Positions 36,167 to 45,535 of a stretch of DNA of 64,000 bases are shown here, in pieces (positions within the stretch are counted from its first letter, which is position 1; every line of letters starts with the position of its first letter). This DNA comes from Constantimarinum furrinae. GTDB lineage: Bacteria; Bacteroidota; Bacteroidia; Flavobacteriales; Flavobacteriaceae. The DNA lies in the NCBI RefSeq assembly GCF_014295415.1, contig NZ_CP052909.1:2108001-2172000 (forward strand), given 5' to 3'. The notes under the pieces were generated by a model. It was given only the letters and a program-made list of their open reading frames with translations, made no database searches and had not been told where the DNA came from. The translations under genes were made by a program, and so were the position numbers.

Positions 36167-38563
36167 TTACTTTTTCAGTATTTTAAATGTTTGTGTATCA
36201 TCTTCCGAAGTAAGCTTCAACAAATACAATCCCGAAATATAACTACTGTAATTAAGGGTTGATGATCCGGAACGTTGTTCCGAAGTAAAAATACGCTGCC
36301 CCTGAAGGGTGAATATTTCAGCCTTGTAATTTGTTAATGAGGTGGTGATATTCAAAATATTTTGAACGGGATTGGGATGGATGATAAAATTATTTTCTGA
36401 AATATCTAAATTACTCAAAATCGTTTCTTCTACGACACTCACCGTTAAGTCGTCAAAATAAAAGCCATCTTCCCGTTGAGAACCATCGGAACGCAGTTGG
36501 AACCGGATTAGAATAGTTTCTCCCAGATAGTCACTAAGATCGATCTCTTCCAGTATCCAATCACTTTGTACACCGTCGTACAAAGGTTCTCCGGCAGGTT
36601 GTGACGAATTGGAAACTCCGGGGTTAGTGTATTTTCCACATTGTGCCTGCCAGTTCCCACCATTGTTGGTAGATATCTCTAGCTGAACATAGTCGAAATT
36701 ATTTTCGATCTCCCATTTTGCATAAAAACTAAGCTGTGCTCCCATGGCATTGCTTAAGTCTATGGGGTTGCTTAGCGTAATGGTTTCATTGGTATTATTG
36801 GGGTAGTTTGCACCAGGAGAATCGGTAATGGAGGAGGAGGGAGAAACAAAAGTGTTGCTAGTGGTTCCCCAGCCGTTATTAACGAAATTTTGTGTTACAC
36901 TATTCCCGGCATCTTGGAAAACAGCTAACAGATTTCCGAATTTTTTATGCACCGAGACCACCGAATTATAACTGCCATTATTGATAACCAGTTCATACAG
37001 TATATCATCCCCGGCTGCGGTACCTGCTTCCAGAGAATATTGTATCATTCCGTTTTCTGAGTCCAAGGCTTCCAATGCGGAAAAGTTTACTGCATTACCC
37101 ACCGCATTAATATTCGAACTAAGTGGATGTAAGCTTACGGTAAAATTTCCTGTTCCGGACACTCCAAGTCTTTGAATTGTGAACCCTGCATTTATGGTCC
37201 CCGAATCACCTATGAACAAAGGAGAAGTATCGGTTACCTTCGCAAAATTATTCACCATTTTTGCAGCCGTAACATTTAGATACATCATCCCTTTACAAAT
37301 ACTTTCAATTTCATTGGACGGAGGCCAGAATTGAGGACCGATCTCCGGAGTAAACGCATAGATCTTATCATGGGTATTCACTGTGCCGTACATAAAATCG
37401 TCACTGTCTCCCGCAGCCGGGTACAATTGAGAGGAGATCATATTCTGAAATCCGTTATGTGAGACTAATTCGGCAGAGATCCCTTCGTATAAGGCATTTT
37501 CGGGGGTTGGTACATTTTCTTCATAGCCGTATGGGAAAAGCAGCAGATCGCCCGAAGTATGATTGTTAAAGGCCATTACGAAATCATTTTGCTCTACAAA
37601 CCACTTTATGGCTTGGGTTTCTACTTCTGAAAAAGGTGCAGGACCGTGGTAGGTACTACTGCCGGTATTCCCTGAAGCTCCCAGTCCGCCCCAAACATTA
37701 TTGGCGGGATTTCCATTGATGTAATAATCGTAATTTCGATTAAGATCCGTTCCGTAGGTGTTTTTACGGTTCTTCCTCCAGAAACCGCCTCCGTTGGGAT
37801 CGGTTTTTTCATTGTACAAGTAACCATCGGGATTCACCACGGGAACAAAATAAAGCTCGGTGTTATCTAAAATTCCAGCAATTTCGGGGTCGCTGTCATA
37901 ATTTTCGAGTAAATACCACATGAAAAAGACCAATTGTGATAAACCGGCCGGTTCTCTTGCGTGATGAAGTGCAGTGTAAAGGATCTTAGGCTCGCCTTCG
38001 GTACTACTTCCGGGATTATCACTTATCTTGACCCATTTTATGCCATTGCCGCCAATTGATGGTGACACCGAATTATCGGGTGTTCCTTCAGTTAGAAAGG
38101 AACCGATGTTCTGTTTTGCGCTAATGAGGTTAGGGTAGAGGGCGCGCATTTCATCCAACTCATCCAGTAATTCCTGGTAGGTGAGATAACCGCCCATAGA
38201 TCCGAGATGAAAATTAGCGGGAGTCATATATTCATTACCACCGCTACTACACATTGGATTGAGTTGTGGCGGATTCGGATCTCTGTTTTGTTGAAGAAAG
38301 AATGCTTTTGCATCCTCAATGAGCACGGTTACGGTAAAACCTGCGGCTCTGGCACGATCCAATTCAGAAATCGAAAAATCTGAAATGATATAATGCCCAC
38401 TTTTATGAGTTCCGTGTTCAATGGGTATATCAAGGTTTCCGAGTCGGATTAGCTCTTCGGAATTTGAATAGGAGATCTTTGCTCGTTGATAGGTTTCCTG
38501 AACTTCCTGCCCGATCGCTGTATATACGGACAAAAGAAAAAGAAGAAGTACCAGTTTTTTCAT
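36167..38563 (-). CDS. Secreted M14 zinc carboxypeptidase with T9SS sorting domain
   Basis: A 798-aa secreted carboxypeptidase. After a signal peptide (about 1-18) and a propeptide (about 20-110), the M14 domain (about 120-430) shows the zinc motif HHAREP (His201 and Glu204) and the late TPEIGPQ with the catalytic Glu. A beta-rich region (about 590-715, FYFDDLTVSVVEE) resembles a MAM/jelly-roll module. The C-terminus has the T9SS type A domain with a HPNPVQNIL motif and ends GLYLLKLTSEDDTQTFKILK. It should act outside the cell, trimming peptides made by endoproteases such as the M36 enzyme at 1.9 kb. Confidence 0.92.
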   Translation of the reverse strand: MKKLVLLLFLLSVYTAIGQEVQETYQRAKISYSNSEELIRLGNLDIPIEHGTHKSGHYIISDFSISELDRARAAGFTVTVLIEDAKAFFLQQNRDPNPPQLNPMCSSGGNEYMTPANFHLGSMGGYLTYQELLDELDEMRALYPNLISAKQNIGSFLTEGTPDNSVSPSIGGNGIKWVKISDNPGSSTEGEPKILYTALHHAREPAGLSQLVFFMWYLLENYDSDPEIAGILDNTELYFVPVVNPDGYLYNEKTDPNGGGFWRKNRKNTYGTDLNRNYDYYINGNPANNVWGGLGASGNTGSSTYHGPAPFSEVETQAIKWFVEQNDFVMAFNNHTSGDLLLFPYGYEENVPTPENALYEGISAELVSHNGFQNMISSQLYPAAGDSDDFMYGTVNTHDKIYAFTPEIGPQFWPPSNEIESICKGMMYLNVTAAKMVNNFAKVTDTSPLFIGDSGTINAGFTIQRLGVSGTGNFTVSLHPLSSNINAVGNAVNFSALEALDSENGMIQYSLEAGTAAGDDILYELVINNGSYNSVVSVHKKFGNLLAVFQDAGNSVTQNFVNNGWGTTSNTFVSPSSSITDSPGANYPNNTNETITLSNPIDLSNAMGAQLSFYAKWEIENNFDYVQLEISTNNGGNWQAQCGKYTNPGVSNSSQPAGEPLYDGVQSDWILEEIDLSDYLGETILIRFQLRSDGSQREDGFYFDDLTVSVVEETILSNLDISENNFIIHPNPVQNILNITTSLTNYKAEIFTLQGQRIFTSEQRSGSSTLNYSSYISGLYLLKLTSEDDTQTFKILKK

Positions 38564-38626
38564 GCAAATAGTATTACTGACGAACTATGTTGGTCATACA
38601 ACGGCAGTAAAACTAACAAATTGCTC

Positions 38627-41600
38627 TTAATTATTCTCCAACCAGACTCTTGCATTTACAAAAGCTTCGATCCAGGGTGATACCTCATCATTTCTGTCTT
38701 TTGGATAATTCGCCCAGTTCCACGGAAAGGTCGATCGCTCTAAATGCGGCATCATTACCAGATGACGTCCGGTTTTATCTGTCATCATTGCAGTATTGTA
38801 GTCACTGCCGTTCGGATTGGCGGGAAATCCATTATAACCGTATTTCGCAACAATGTGATACTGATCTTCAGAAATTGGGAAACTAAATTTTCCTTCACCG
38901 TGAGCCGCCCAGATTCCTAAGGTGCTTCCTTCGAGACTGGACAACATCACCGAATTGTTTTTCTGTATGGTCACCGAAGTGAAATTACATTCAAATTTTC
39001 CGGTTTCATTATGAAGCATCTTAGGTTTTTCGTCATGTTCCGGATTTAGAAGCCCTAATTCTACAAATAATTGACACCCGTTACAAACTCCTAAAGACAG
39101 CGTATCCTCCTTGGCATAAAAATCTTTTAGTGCTTTGTTCGCTTTTTCGTTGTAGAGAAAAGCTCCTGCCCAGCCCTTGGCACTGCCAAGTACATCACTA
39201 TTGGAAAAACCTCCTACAGCGGCAATAAACCGAATGTCTTCAAGCGTTTCTCGTCCTTCAATAAGGTCGGTCATATGTACGTCCTTTACATCAAACCCTG
39301 CCAGATACATGGCATAGGCCATTTCGCGCTCACTGTTACTTCCTTTTTCACGAAGCACGGCTGCTTTAATTCTTGGTGCGGAGTTTTTTACCATTGCATC
39401 CCGATCCGGCAATTTTCCATTGAAGTTCTTCGGAAACGTAAACTGAAGCGGTTGCTCTTTATAATTATTGAATCGCTCATTTGCCTTGGCAATTCCGCTT
39501 TGCTTTTTATCAAGCAGAAGGGACGTGTTAAACCATATATCGCGTATTTCAGGAATACTGAAACTTAATTTTGTTTGGTTGTGTGTGATCTGAAGGTTTT
39601 CGGTTTCAGTTACATCCCCGATTCTCACAAAATTAATGCTCTCTCCGGTTAATACGGCTTCAACGGCAGTATTTTCAGTAGCCTGAATGACAATTCCGCA
39701 GTTTTCAGAAAACAGAATTTTAACAAGATCCTCGCCGGCCAAGCCCGATAAATCAAAAGCTGCGCCAAGATCTCTATCGGCAAAACACATTTCGAGTAAG
39801 GTTGTGATTAATCCACCTGATGCTACATCGTGCCCCGCAGCTATCTGTCCTTCCGAAATTAATGTCTGAATTGCATTAAAGACTGTTTTTACATAGGCAG
39901 CACTTTTAACCGTTGGAACATCACTGCCAACAGTATTCAGAATTTGTCCGAAGGAAGAACCTCCCAGTTTAAATTCATCCTGCGAAATATTGATGTAATA
40001 GATACTTCCCGATTGTTTTTGAAGCACCGGTTCCACAACTTTTTTAACATCTTTACAATGTGCGGCTGCCGAAATTATAACAGTACCCGGAGCGATCACT
40101 TCCCCATTCTTGTACTTTTGTTTCATAGACAGTGAATCCTTTCCGGTAGGAACATTAATCCCAAGATCGATCGCAAAATCACTTACCCCTTTAACGGCTT
40201 CATACAAACGGGCGTCTTCACCTTCATTGTTACAGGGCCACATCCAGTTTGCCGAAAGTGAAACGCTTTTTAAACCCTTTTCAAGCGGTGCCCAGATGAT
40301 ATTGGTTAATGCTTCGGTAATAGAATTTCGTGAACCTGCAACCGGATCTATCAATGCGCTTACCGGTGAATGACCAATAGAGGTGGCCACCCCATCTTTC
40401 CCGGTATAATCCAAAGCCATTACTCCGCAATTATTAAGGGGCAATTGTAACGGACCGGCACATTGTTGTTTTGCTACCCTTCCGGTAACACAGCGATCCA
40501 CTTTGTTGGTAAGCCAGTCCTTACAGGCAACAGCTTCCAGTTGTACAACCTGTTCCAGATATTTTTTAATATCATGCTGGTTGTAATCTGCGTTTTTATA
40601 TGATCTCCTAAGGGAAATGTCTTTCATTAAAGTCTTAGGTGAACTTCCAAACATATCCTCAAGTTCGAAATCCATTGGTTTTTCACCAGTCCTGCTGCTT
40701 TCGAAACAAAAACGATGATCGCCAGTCACTTCACCAACTTCGTACATTGGAGAACGTTCTCTGTCTGCGATCCGTTTTAATGTGGCCAGACCTTCATTTC
40801 CAATTACAAGTCCCATACGTTCCTGAGACTCATTTCCTATTAGTTCTTTGGCAGAGAGGGTTGGGTCGCCTACAGGTAATTTGTCGAGATCTATATGACC
40901 TCCGGTTTCTTCAACCAACTCACTAAGGCAGTTGAGGTGCCCTCCGGCACCGTGATCGTGTATAGAGACAATAGCGTTGTTGTTACTTTCCACCATCCCT
41001 CTAATGGCATTTGCAGCTCTTTTTTGCATTTCGGGATTGGAACGTTGAATGGCGTTTAGTTCAATTCCGCTGGAAAACTCTCCGGTATCTGCCGAAGAGA
41101 CAGCTGCGCCTCCCATACCTATTCTGTAGTTTTCCCCCCCAAGCAACACTATTTTATCGCCGGTCTCGGGAGTATCCTTTAGCGCCTGATCGGCTTTTCC
41201 GTATCCTATACCACCCGCCAGCATGATCACTTTGTCGAAGCCTAGTTTTCGCGCCTCCTCCTCATGTTCGAAAGTGAGCACAGAACCTGTGATGAGGGGT
41301 TGCCCGAATTTATTTCCAAAATCTGATGCTCCGTTACTAGCTTTAATTAGAATATCCATGGGGGTCTGGTACAACCAATCCCTTTCGGTCATTGCTTTTT
41401 CCCAGGGACGATTTTCTTCCAGCCTGGAGTAGGATGTCATATATACAGCGGTTCCAGCCAAAGGAAGGGATCCTTTCCCGCCGGCTAGTCTATCGCGAAT
41501 CTCTCCGCCGCTTCCTGTAGCTGCCCCGTTAAAAGGTTCGACCGTAGTTGGGAAGTTATGGGTTTCGGCTTTTAATGAAATGACACTGTCAAAAGGAGTA

Positions 41601-42304
41601 TTTTCGTAAAAATCGGGTTTATCTGCACTTTTAGGGGCGAACTGATTTGCTTTAGGTCCTTTTACAAAGGCTACGTTGTCTTTATATGCAGAAACTATAT
41701 CATTGGGATTGACCTGAGAAGTCTTCTTTATAAGTTTAAAAAGTGATTCGTCCATGACATTCCCGTCGATCTCGAAGGTACCGTTAAATATCTTATGGCG
41801 GCAGTGTTCGCTGTTTACCTGACTAAATCCAAATACTTCACTATCGGTAAGTTTTCGGTTAAGTTTTTCTGCAAGCTTATTCAAATAATCAACTTCGTCC
41901 TCACTTAAGGCAAGACCCTCCTGAATATTATAAGCCGCTATATCGTCAATCCCTAAAACGGGTTCCGGGTCGATCTTAATGGTAAACAATTGCTGATGCA
42001 GTTCACTGTATTTTTGTGACAGCATTGGATCGAAGTCGGTAAAGTCTTCAGCAACATTTCTGAATTCTTCTATTCTTCTGATGCCCTCTATTTGCATATT
42101 CTGACTAATCTCCACCGCATTCGTACTCCAGGGCGTGATCATTGCAGCTCGCGGACCAACAAAAAAATCCGCAATAACGGACCGCTCTATTTTGGGTTGG
42201 TTGCCAAACAACCAAGACAATTTTTGTATGTTTTTATCAGAAAGTTCTCCGGTGGTTTGGACAGCAAAAACAGTGTTTTTTACGTCTCCAAAAAAGTGAA
42301 TCAT
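38627..42304 (-). CDS. purL: Phosphoribosylformylglycinamidine synthase
   Basis: A 1225-aa single-chain FGAM synthase for the fourth step of purine synthesis, using ATP and glutamine to convert FGAR to FGAM. The N-terminal and linker domains (about 1-210; HCRHK in the middle), two AIRS-like ATP-binding halves (for example ETHNFPTTVEPFNGAATGSG and VPTGKDSLSMK) and a C-terminal class I glutamine amidotransferase with nucleophile Cys1074 (GVCNGCQLF) are all present. Full length for the large type. Transcribed alone. Confidence 0.97.
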   Translation of the reverse strand: MIHFFGDVKNTVFAVQTTGELSDKNIQKLSWLFGNQPKIERSVIADFFVGPRAAMITPWSTNAVEISQNMQIEGIRRIEEFRNVAEDFTDFDPMLSQKYSELHQQLFTIKIDPEPVLGIDDIAAYNIQEGLALSEDEVDYLNKLAEKLNRKLTDSEVFGFSQVNSEHCRHKIFNGTFEIDGNVMDESLFKLIKKTSQVNPNDIVSAYKDNVAFVKGPKANQFAPKSADKPDFYENTPFDSVISLKAETHNFPTTVEPFNGAATGSGGEIRDRLAGGKGSLPLAGTAVYMTSYSRLEENRPWEKAMTERDWLYQTPMDILIKASNGASDFGNKFGQPLITGSVLTFEHEEEARKLGFDKVIMLAGGIGYGKADQALKDTPETGDKIVLLGGENYRIGMGGAAVSSADTGEFSSGIELNAIQRSNPEMQKRAANAIRGMVESNNNAIVSIHDHGAGGHLNCLSELVEETGGHIDLDKLPVGDPTLSAKELIGNESQERMGLVIGNEGLATLKRIADRERSPMYEVGEVTGDHRFCFESSRTGEKPMDFELEDMFGSSPKTLMKDISLRRSYKNADYNQHDIKKYLEQVVQLEAVACKDWLTNKVDRCVTGRVAKQQCAGPLQLPLNNCGVMALDYTGKDGVATSIGHSPVSALIDPVAGSRNSITEALTNIIWAPLEKGLKSVSLSANWMWPCNNEGEDARLYEAVKGVSDFAIDLGINVPTGKDSLSMKQKYKNGEVIAPGTVIISAAAHCKDVKKVVEPVLQKQSGSIYYINISQDEFKLGGSSFGQILNTVGSDVPTVKSAAYVKTVFNAIQTLISEGQIAAGHDVASGGLITTLLEMCFADRDLGAAFDLSGLAGEDLVKILFSENCGIVIQATENTAVEAVLTGESINFVRIGDVTETENLQITHNQTKLSFSIPEIRDIWFNTSLLLDKKQSGIAKANERFNNYKEQPLQFTFPKNFNGKLPDRDAMVKNSAPRIKAAVLREKGSNSEREMAYAMYLAGFDVKDVHMTDLIEGRETLEDIRFIAAVGGFSNSDVLGSAKGWAGAFLYNEKANKALKDFYAKEDTLSLGVCNGCQLFVELGLLNPEHDEKPKMLHNETGKFECNFTSVTIQKNNSVMLSSLEGSTLGIWAAHGEGKFSFPISEDQYHIVAKYGYNGFPANPNGSDYNTAMMTDKTGRHLVMMPHLERSTFPWNWANYPKDRNDEVSPWIEAFVNARVWLENN

Positions 42305-42335
42305 CTAGTTTAAAATTTGAGCGATTTTTGAATGG

Positions 42336-42343
42336 CAAAGTTA
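42336..42343 (-). promoter_or_regulatory. -7 element upstream of purL
   Basis: TAACTTTG on the minus strand matches TAnnTTTG and lies 31 bp before the purL ATG. No clear -33 element. Confidence 0.4.
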
Positions 42344-42486
42344 CTAATTTTTAAGTTAATTAATACTATAGTGAGCATCATTGAAGAAACGTGACTGAAT
42401 CTCTGAAATTCCTACTGTTTTGGTGGGTTTTTAGATTGAAAATTTAGCTGTATCTTGCGTCTCATTTTAATTTAAAAAAACAATCA

Positions 42487-45411
42487 ATGAAAAAATTTTA
42501 TTTCTTGCTAATAGCATGTTTTGCTATGGTAACAGTGGGAATTGCTCAAAACGGAACGGCACCGGTAGAGGTGATCACCGGTACCTTTATGGGTCAAACC
42601 CAACCTCTGCGTGATCTTCCGGTAATGGATAATGATTTTAGTGAGGTTAAAACCTTACGTGTTGTTACGGAACGCTACAATACCACACCAGAGGAAAATA
42701 CTACTTCCACGGTAATACCTAATCTTCAAACCGATAATGGAGGTATAGAAAGTCTTCCTCTGGACCAGAATTTCATTGGAGCTTCTTCTTCAGAATCCGG
42801 TGCTTTTCCTCCCGATCCTACGGGAGCGGTAGGTCCTAATCATTATGTACACTCTGTAAACTCTCTTGTGAAGATCTTCGATAAAACAGGAAACTTACTT
42901 GTTGGACCGGTATCGCTGGGATCTTTCCTAGGTTTCGGTGGAAATGGAGGAGACCCAATTGTACTCTACGATCAATTGGCAGATCGTTGGGTAGTTAGTG
43001 AATTTGGAAACATAAGCGGAGGTAACTCTCTTGCAATTGGTGTTTCTGTTACGAATGATCCGGGAGGTGCATATAACTTATGGCAGTTTACCTTCAGTGG
43101 ATTTCCCGATTATCCTAAATACGGAGTTTGGCATGACGGATATTACGGAACAGTGAATTTAAACGGACAAACGACCAGAGCTTTTGCGATGGAACGTGAC
43201 GTGATGCTTGCAGGTGGAGCAAATCCACAAATCGCTATATTCTCATTACCACAGGTGGTGGTAAATCCGAATCAGGTTAAGAGTCCGGTTTCGGCCAACT
43301 TGGTGGGAACCACATTCCCTGCAAACGTACCGGGATATATTGTATATCTTCAGGATGATGCCTGGGGAGGTGTTTCGTTCGATCATTTGAAGGTATGGGA
43401 AATTGATATGGATTGGGGTAATATAGGTAATTCAACAATATCGAATCCTTTAGAGATCCCTACAGATCCATTTGATGCTGGAGAATTGTTTGGAAATGGT
43501 AATGGAGCGCTGTTTCAGCCAGGTACCAATCAACGACTTGCCGCACATGGTGGTATTATCTCATTTTCCGCAAACTACAGAGATTTCGGAACCTACAACT
43601 CCTGGTTGATAACCTTCAATACCTTTATTGACAATAATTTAACCGGTGGAATTCGCTGGATCGAATTAAGAAATGACGCTACGAATCCTTGGTCTATATT
43701 TCAGGAGGGAACCTTTTCTATTGCAGACGGTCATAGCCGTGTAATGAGTAGTGCCGCAATGGACGCTGCCGGAAACATTGCAATGGGATATACTACCGGT
43801 AGTACCACATTAGCTCCTTCACTTCGATATACCGGCCGTTTTGACGGTGATCCTTTAGGAACAATGACAGTAGCCGAAGATATTATAATCGACGGTCCGG
43901 GAGTAAGAACGAACAGTAACCGTTATGGAGATTATGCTCATATGACCATGGATCCAAACAACTTTACCTTCTGGTTTACTTCAGATTATTTTTCTTCCAA
44001 TAACCAATGGAGAACTCAGATCGCCTCCTTTAACCTAACAGGTGGCTTTAATAATGATGTAGGTGTAAACAATATTATTCAGCCTACGGATGGGATCTTA
44101 ACTAATGCAGAATCTGTTGAGGTAAGTATCCGTAATTTTGGTTTAGTGGCACAGTCTAACATTCCGTTGGAGCTTCGTGTTGATGGTAATTTAATCGCTA
44201 CCGAAAGCTTTGCCGGACCATTAAACCCGAATGATACTGATACATATACTTTTGCGCAAACGGTCGATTTGTCAACCGTGGGGCAAACTTATGAAATTGA
44301 AGTTTCTACAAATTTAGCTGGGGACCAGTTTGCAGCTAATGATTCCTTTACAAAAAATGTGACGCACTTATTCGCAAACGATGTGGGAATTTCTGAAATT
44401 ACTGCACCAACTTCAGGCAACGGTCTTGGCAGTACAGAGGTGGTTTCGGTGACTGTTAGAAATTACGGGGCAGCAACTCAATCAAACTTCGATGTACAAT
44501 ACGATATCGACGGTGGGACTCCCGTAGTTGAGACTTTTGCCGGACCGATTTTATCGGGTGAGGAAATCACATATGACTTTACTCAAACAGCAGATTTCTC
44601 TGCACTTGGAACGTATACATTAACTGCAAGTACAGAACTTGCGAGCGACCAACAGGCTTCAAATGATGAAGCTTCTACGGTGATCGAGAAACTATTCTGT
44701 CAGCCAAATCTTGATTGTTCTTTTGGTGATGGATTCCAATTGGTTTCTATTGCTGAGATCAACAATCCGTCCGGCTGCGAGGGATATGGAGATTTCAGAA
44801 GTCAGGTTGCCAATTTAGGTGCTGGTGGATCTTACGATCTTACTATTACCACAGGATATGGGGATCAACACATAACCGTGTGGATCGATTTTAACGATAA
44901 CTTCAGCTTCGAAGCCAATGAAAGAGTTGTGTTAAACCATACTATTGCTCCTGGTCAGGGAGCCGGAACATATACTGAGACAATTCCATTAAATGTACCT
45001 GCGGGTGCAGCTTTAGGTTCACACATTATGAGAATGAAATCTAACTGGGATGCTGTTGTGCCAACCGACGCATGTGAAGTGACTACTTATGGTGAGACCG
45101 AAGATTATACGGCTAATATAACCGTACTTGGTGTCGAAGATCAGTCATTTAACAATTCCGATCTTTTAATAGTGAGTGCCGGAGATAATCTTTGGGATGT
45201 TACTTTCAGATCAAATTATGATGAGAATGTATTCTTTACCATGTTTAACGCCTTGGGTCAGGAAATGGGCTCCAAAATGGCTTCAAAAGGTAATGATGGA
45301 ACATATAAACTTAAACTAGATCTTACTAGTGCCGCAAGCGGTGTGTATTTACTTCGTGTTGGAGGAACAAATACTACGGCTGTGAAAACCGGTAGGGTGA
45401 TTGTTAAGTAA
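42487..45411 (+). CDS. Secreted CARDB/GEVED protein with divergent T9SS domain (paralogue A)
   Basis: A 974-aa secreted protein. Signal peptide (about 1-20); a conserved propeller-like domain (about 90-515, opening PPDPTGAVGPNHYVHSVN and containing VLYDQLADRWVVSEF); two CARDB-like Ig modules (about 520-620 and 630-735); a GEVED domain (about 765-880, WIDFNDNFSFEANE, ending YGETEDYTANI); and a C-terminal sorting domain (about 885-974). The sorting domain ends GVYLLRVGGTN...GRVIVK but lacks the usual YPNP motif. Function unknown; probably displayed on or released from the surface. The next gene is a shorter paralogue. Confidence 0.85.
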   Translation: MKKFYFLLIACFAMVTVGIAQNGTAPVEVITGTFMGQTQPLRDLPVMDNDFSEVKTLRVVTERYNTTPEENTTSTVIPNLQTDNGGIESLPLDQNFIGASSSESGAFPPDPTGAVGPNHYVHSVNSLVKIFDKTGNLLVGPVSLGSFLGFGGNGGDPIVLYDQLADRWVVSEFGNISGGNSLAIGVSVTNDPGGAYNLWQFTFSGFPDYPKYGVWHDGYYGTVNLNGQTTRAFAMERDVMLAGGANPQIAIFSLPQVVVNPNQVKSPVSANLVGTTFPANVPGYIVYLQDDAWGGVSFDHLKVWEIDMDWGNIGNSTISNPLEIPTDPFDAGELFGNGNGALFQPGTNQRLAAHGGIISFSANYRDFGTYNSWLITFNTFIDNNLTGGIRWIELRNDATNPWSIFQEGTFSIADGHSRVMSSAAMDAAGNIAMGYTTGSTTLAPSLRYTGRFDGDPLGTMTVAEDIIIDGPGVRTNSNRYGDYAHMTMDPNNFTFWFTSDYFSSNNQWRTQIASFNLTGGFNNDVGVNNIIQPTDGILTNAESVEVSIRNFGLVAQSNIPLELRVDGNLIATESFAGPLNPNDTDTYTFAQTVDLSTVGQTYEIEVSTNLAGDQFAANDSFTKNVTHLFANDVGISEITAPTSGNGLGSTEVVSVTVRNYGAATQSNFDVQYDIDGGTPVVETFAGPILSGEEITYDFTQTADFSALGTYTLTASTELASDQQASNDEASTVIEKLFCQPNLDCSFGDGFQLVSIAEINNPSGCEGYGDFRSQVANLGAGGSYDLTITTGYGDQHITVWIDFNDNFSFEANERVVLNHTIAPGQGAGTYTETIPLNVPAGAALGSHIMRMKSNWDAVVPTDACEVTTYGETEDYTANITVLGVEDQSFNNSDLLIVSAGDNLWDVTFRSNYDENVFFTMFNALGQEMGSKMASKGNDGTYKLKLDLTSAASGVYLLRVGGTNTTAVKTGRVIVK

Positions 45412-45429
45412 TTCTGATTAACGGAGTTT

Positions 45430-45456
45430 AAAAGGGCAGGTTTTTCTGCCCTTTTT
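45430..45456 (+). terminator. Terminator of T9SS paralogue A
   Basis: AAAAGGGCAG (45430-45439) and CTGCCCTTTT (45446-45455) form the stem with a GTTTTT loop; the stem ends in a T run. Confidence 0.8.
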
Positions 45457-45535
45457 CTATGTAAAAAAAGTAAGAAATATAAAAGTATTTTCTTTTTAAT
45501 CAATATATTGTGGGAGCAATATTAATTAATGAATT

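Noticed and set aside
38627-42304. Several plus-strand frames inside purL
   Set aside because: purL is continuous, full length and has all its domains; the opposite frames are shadows.
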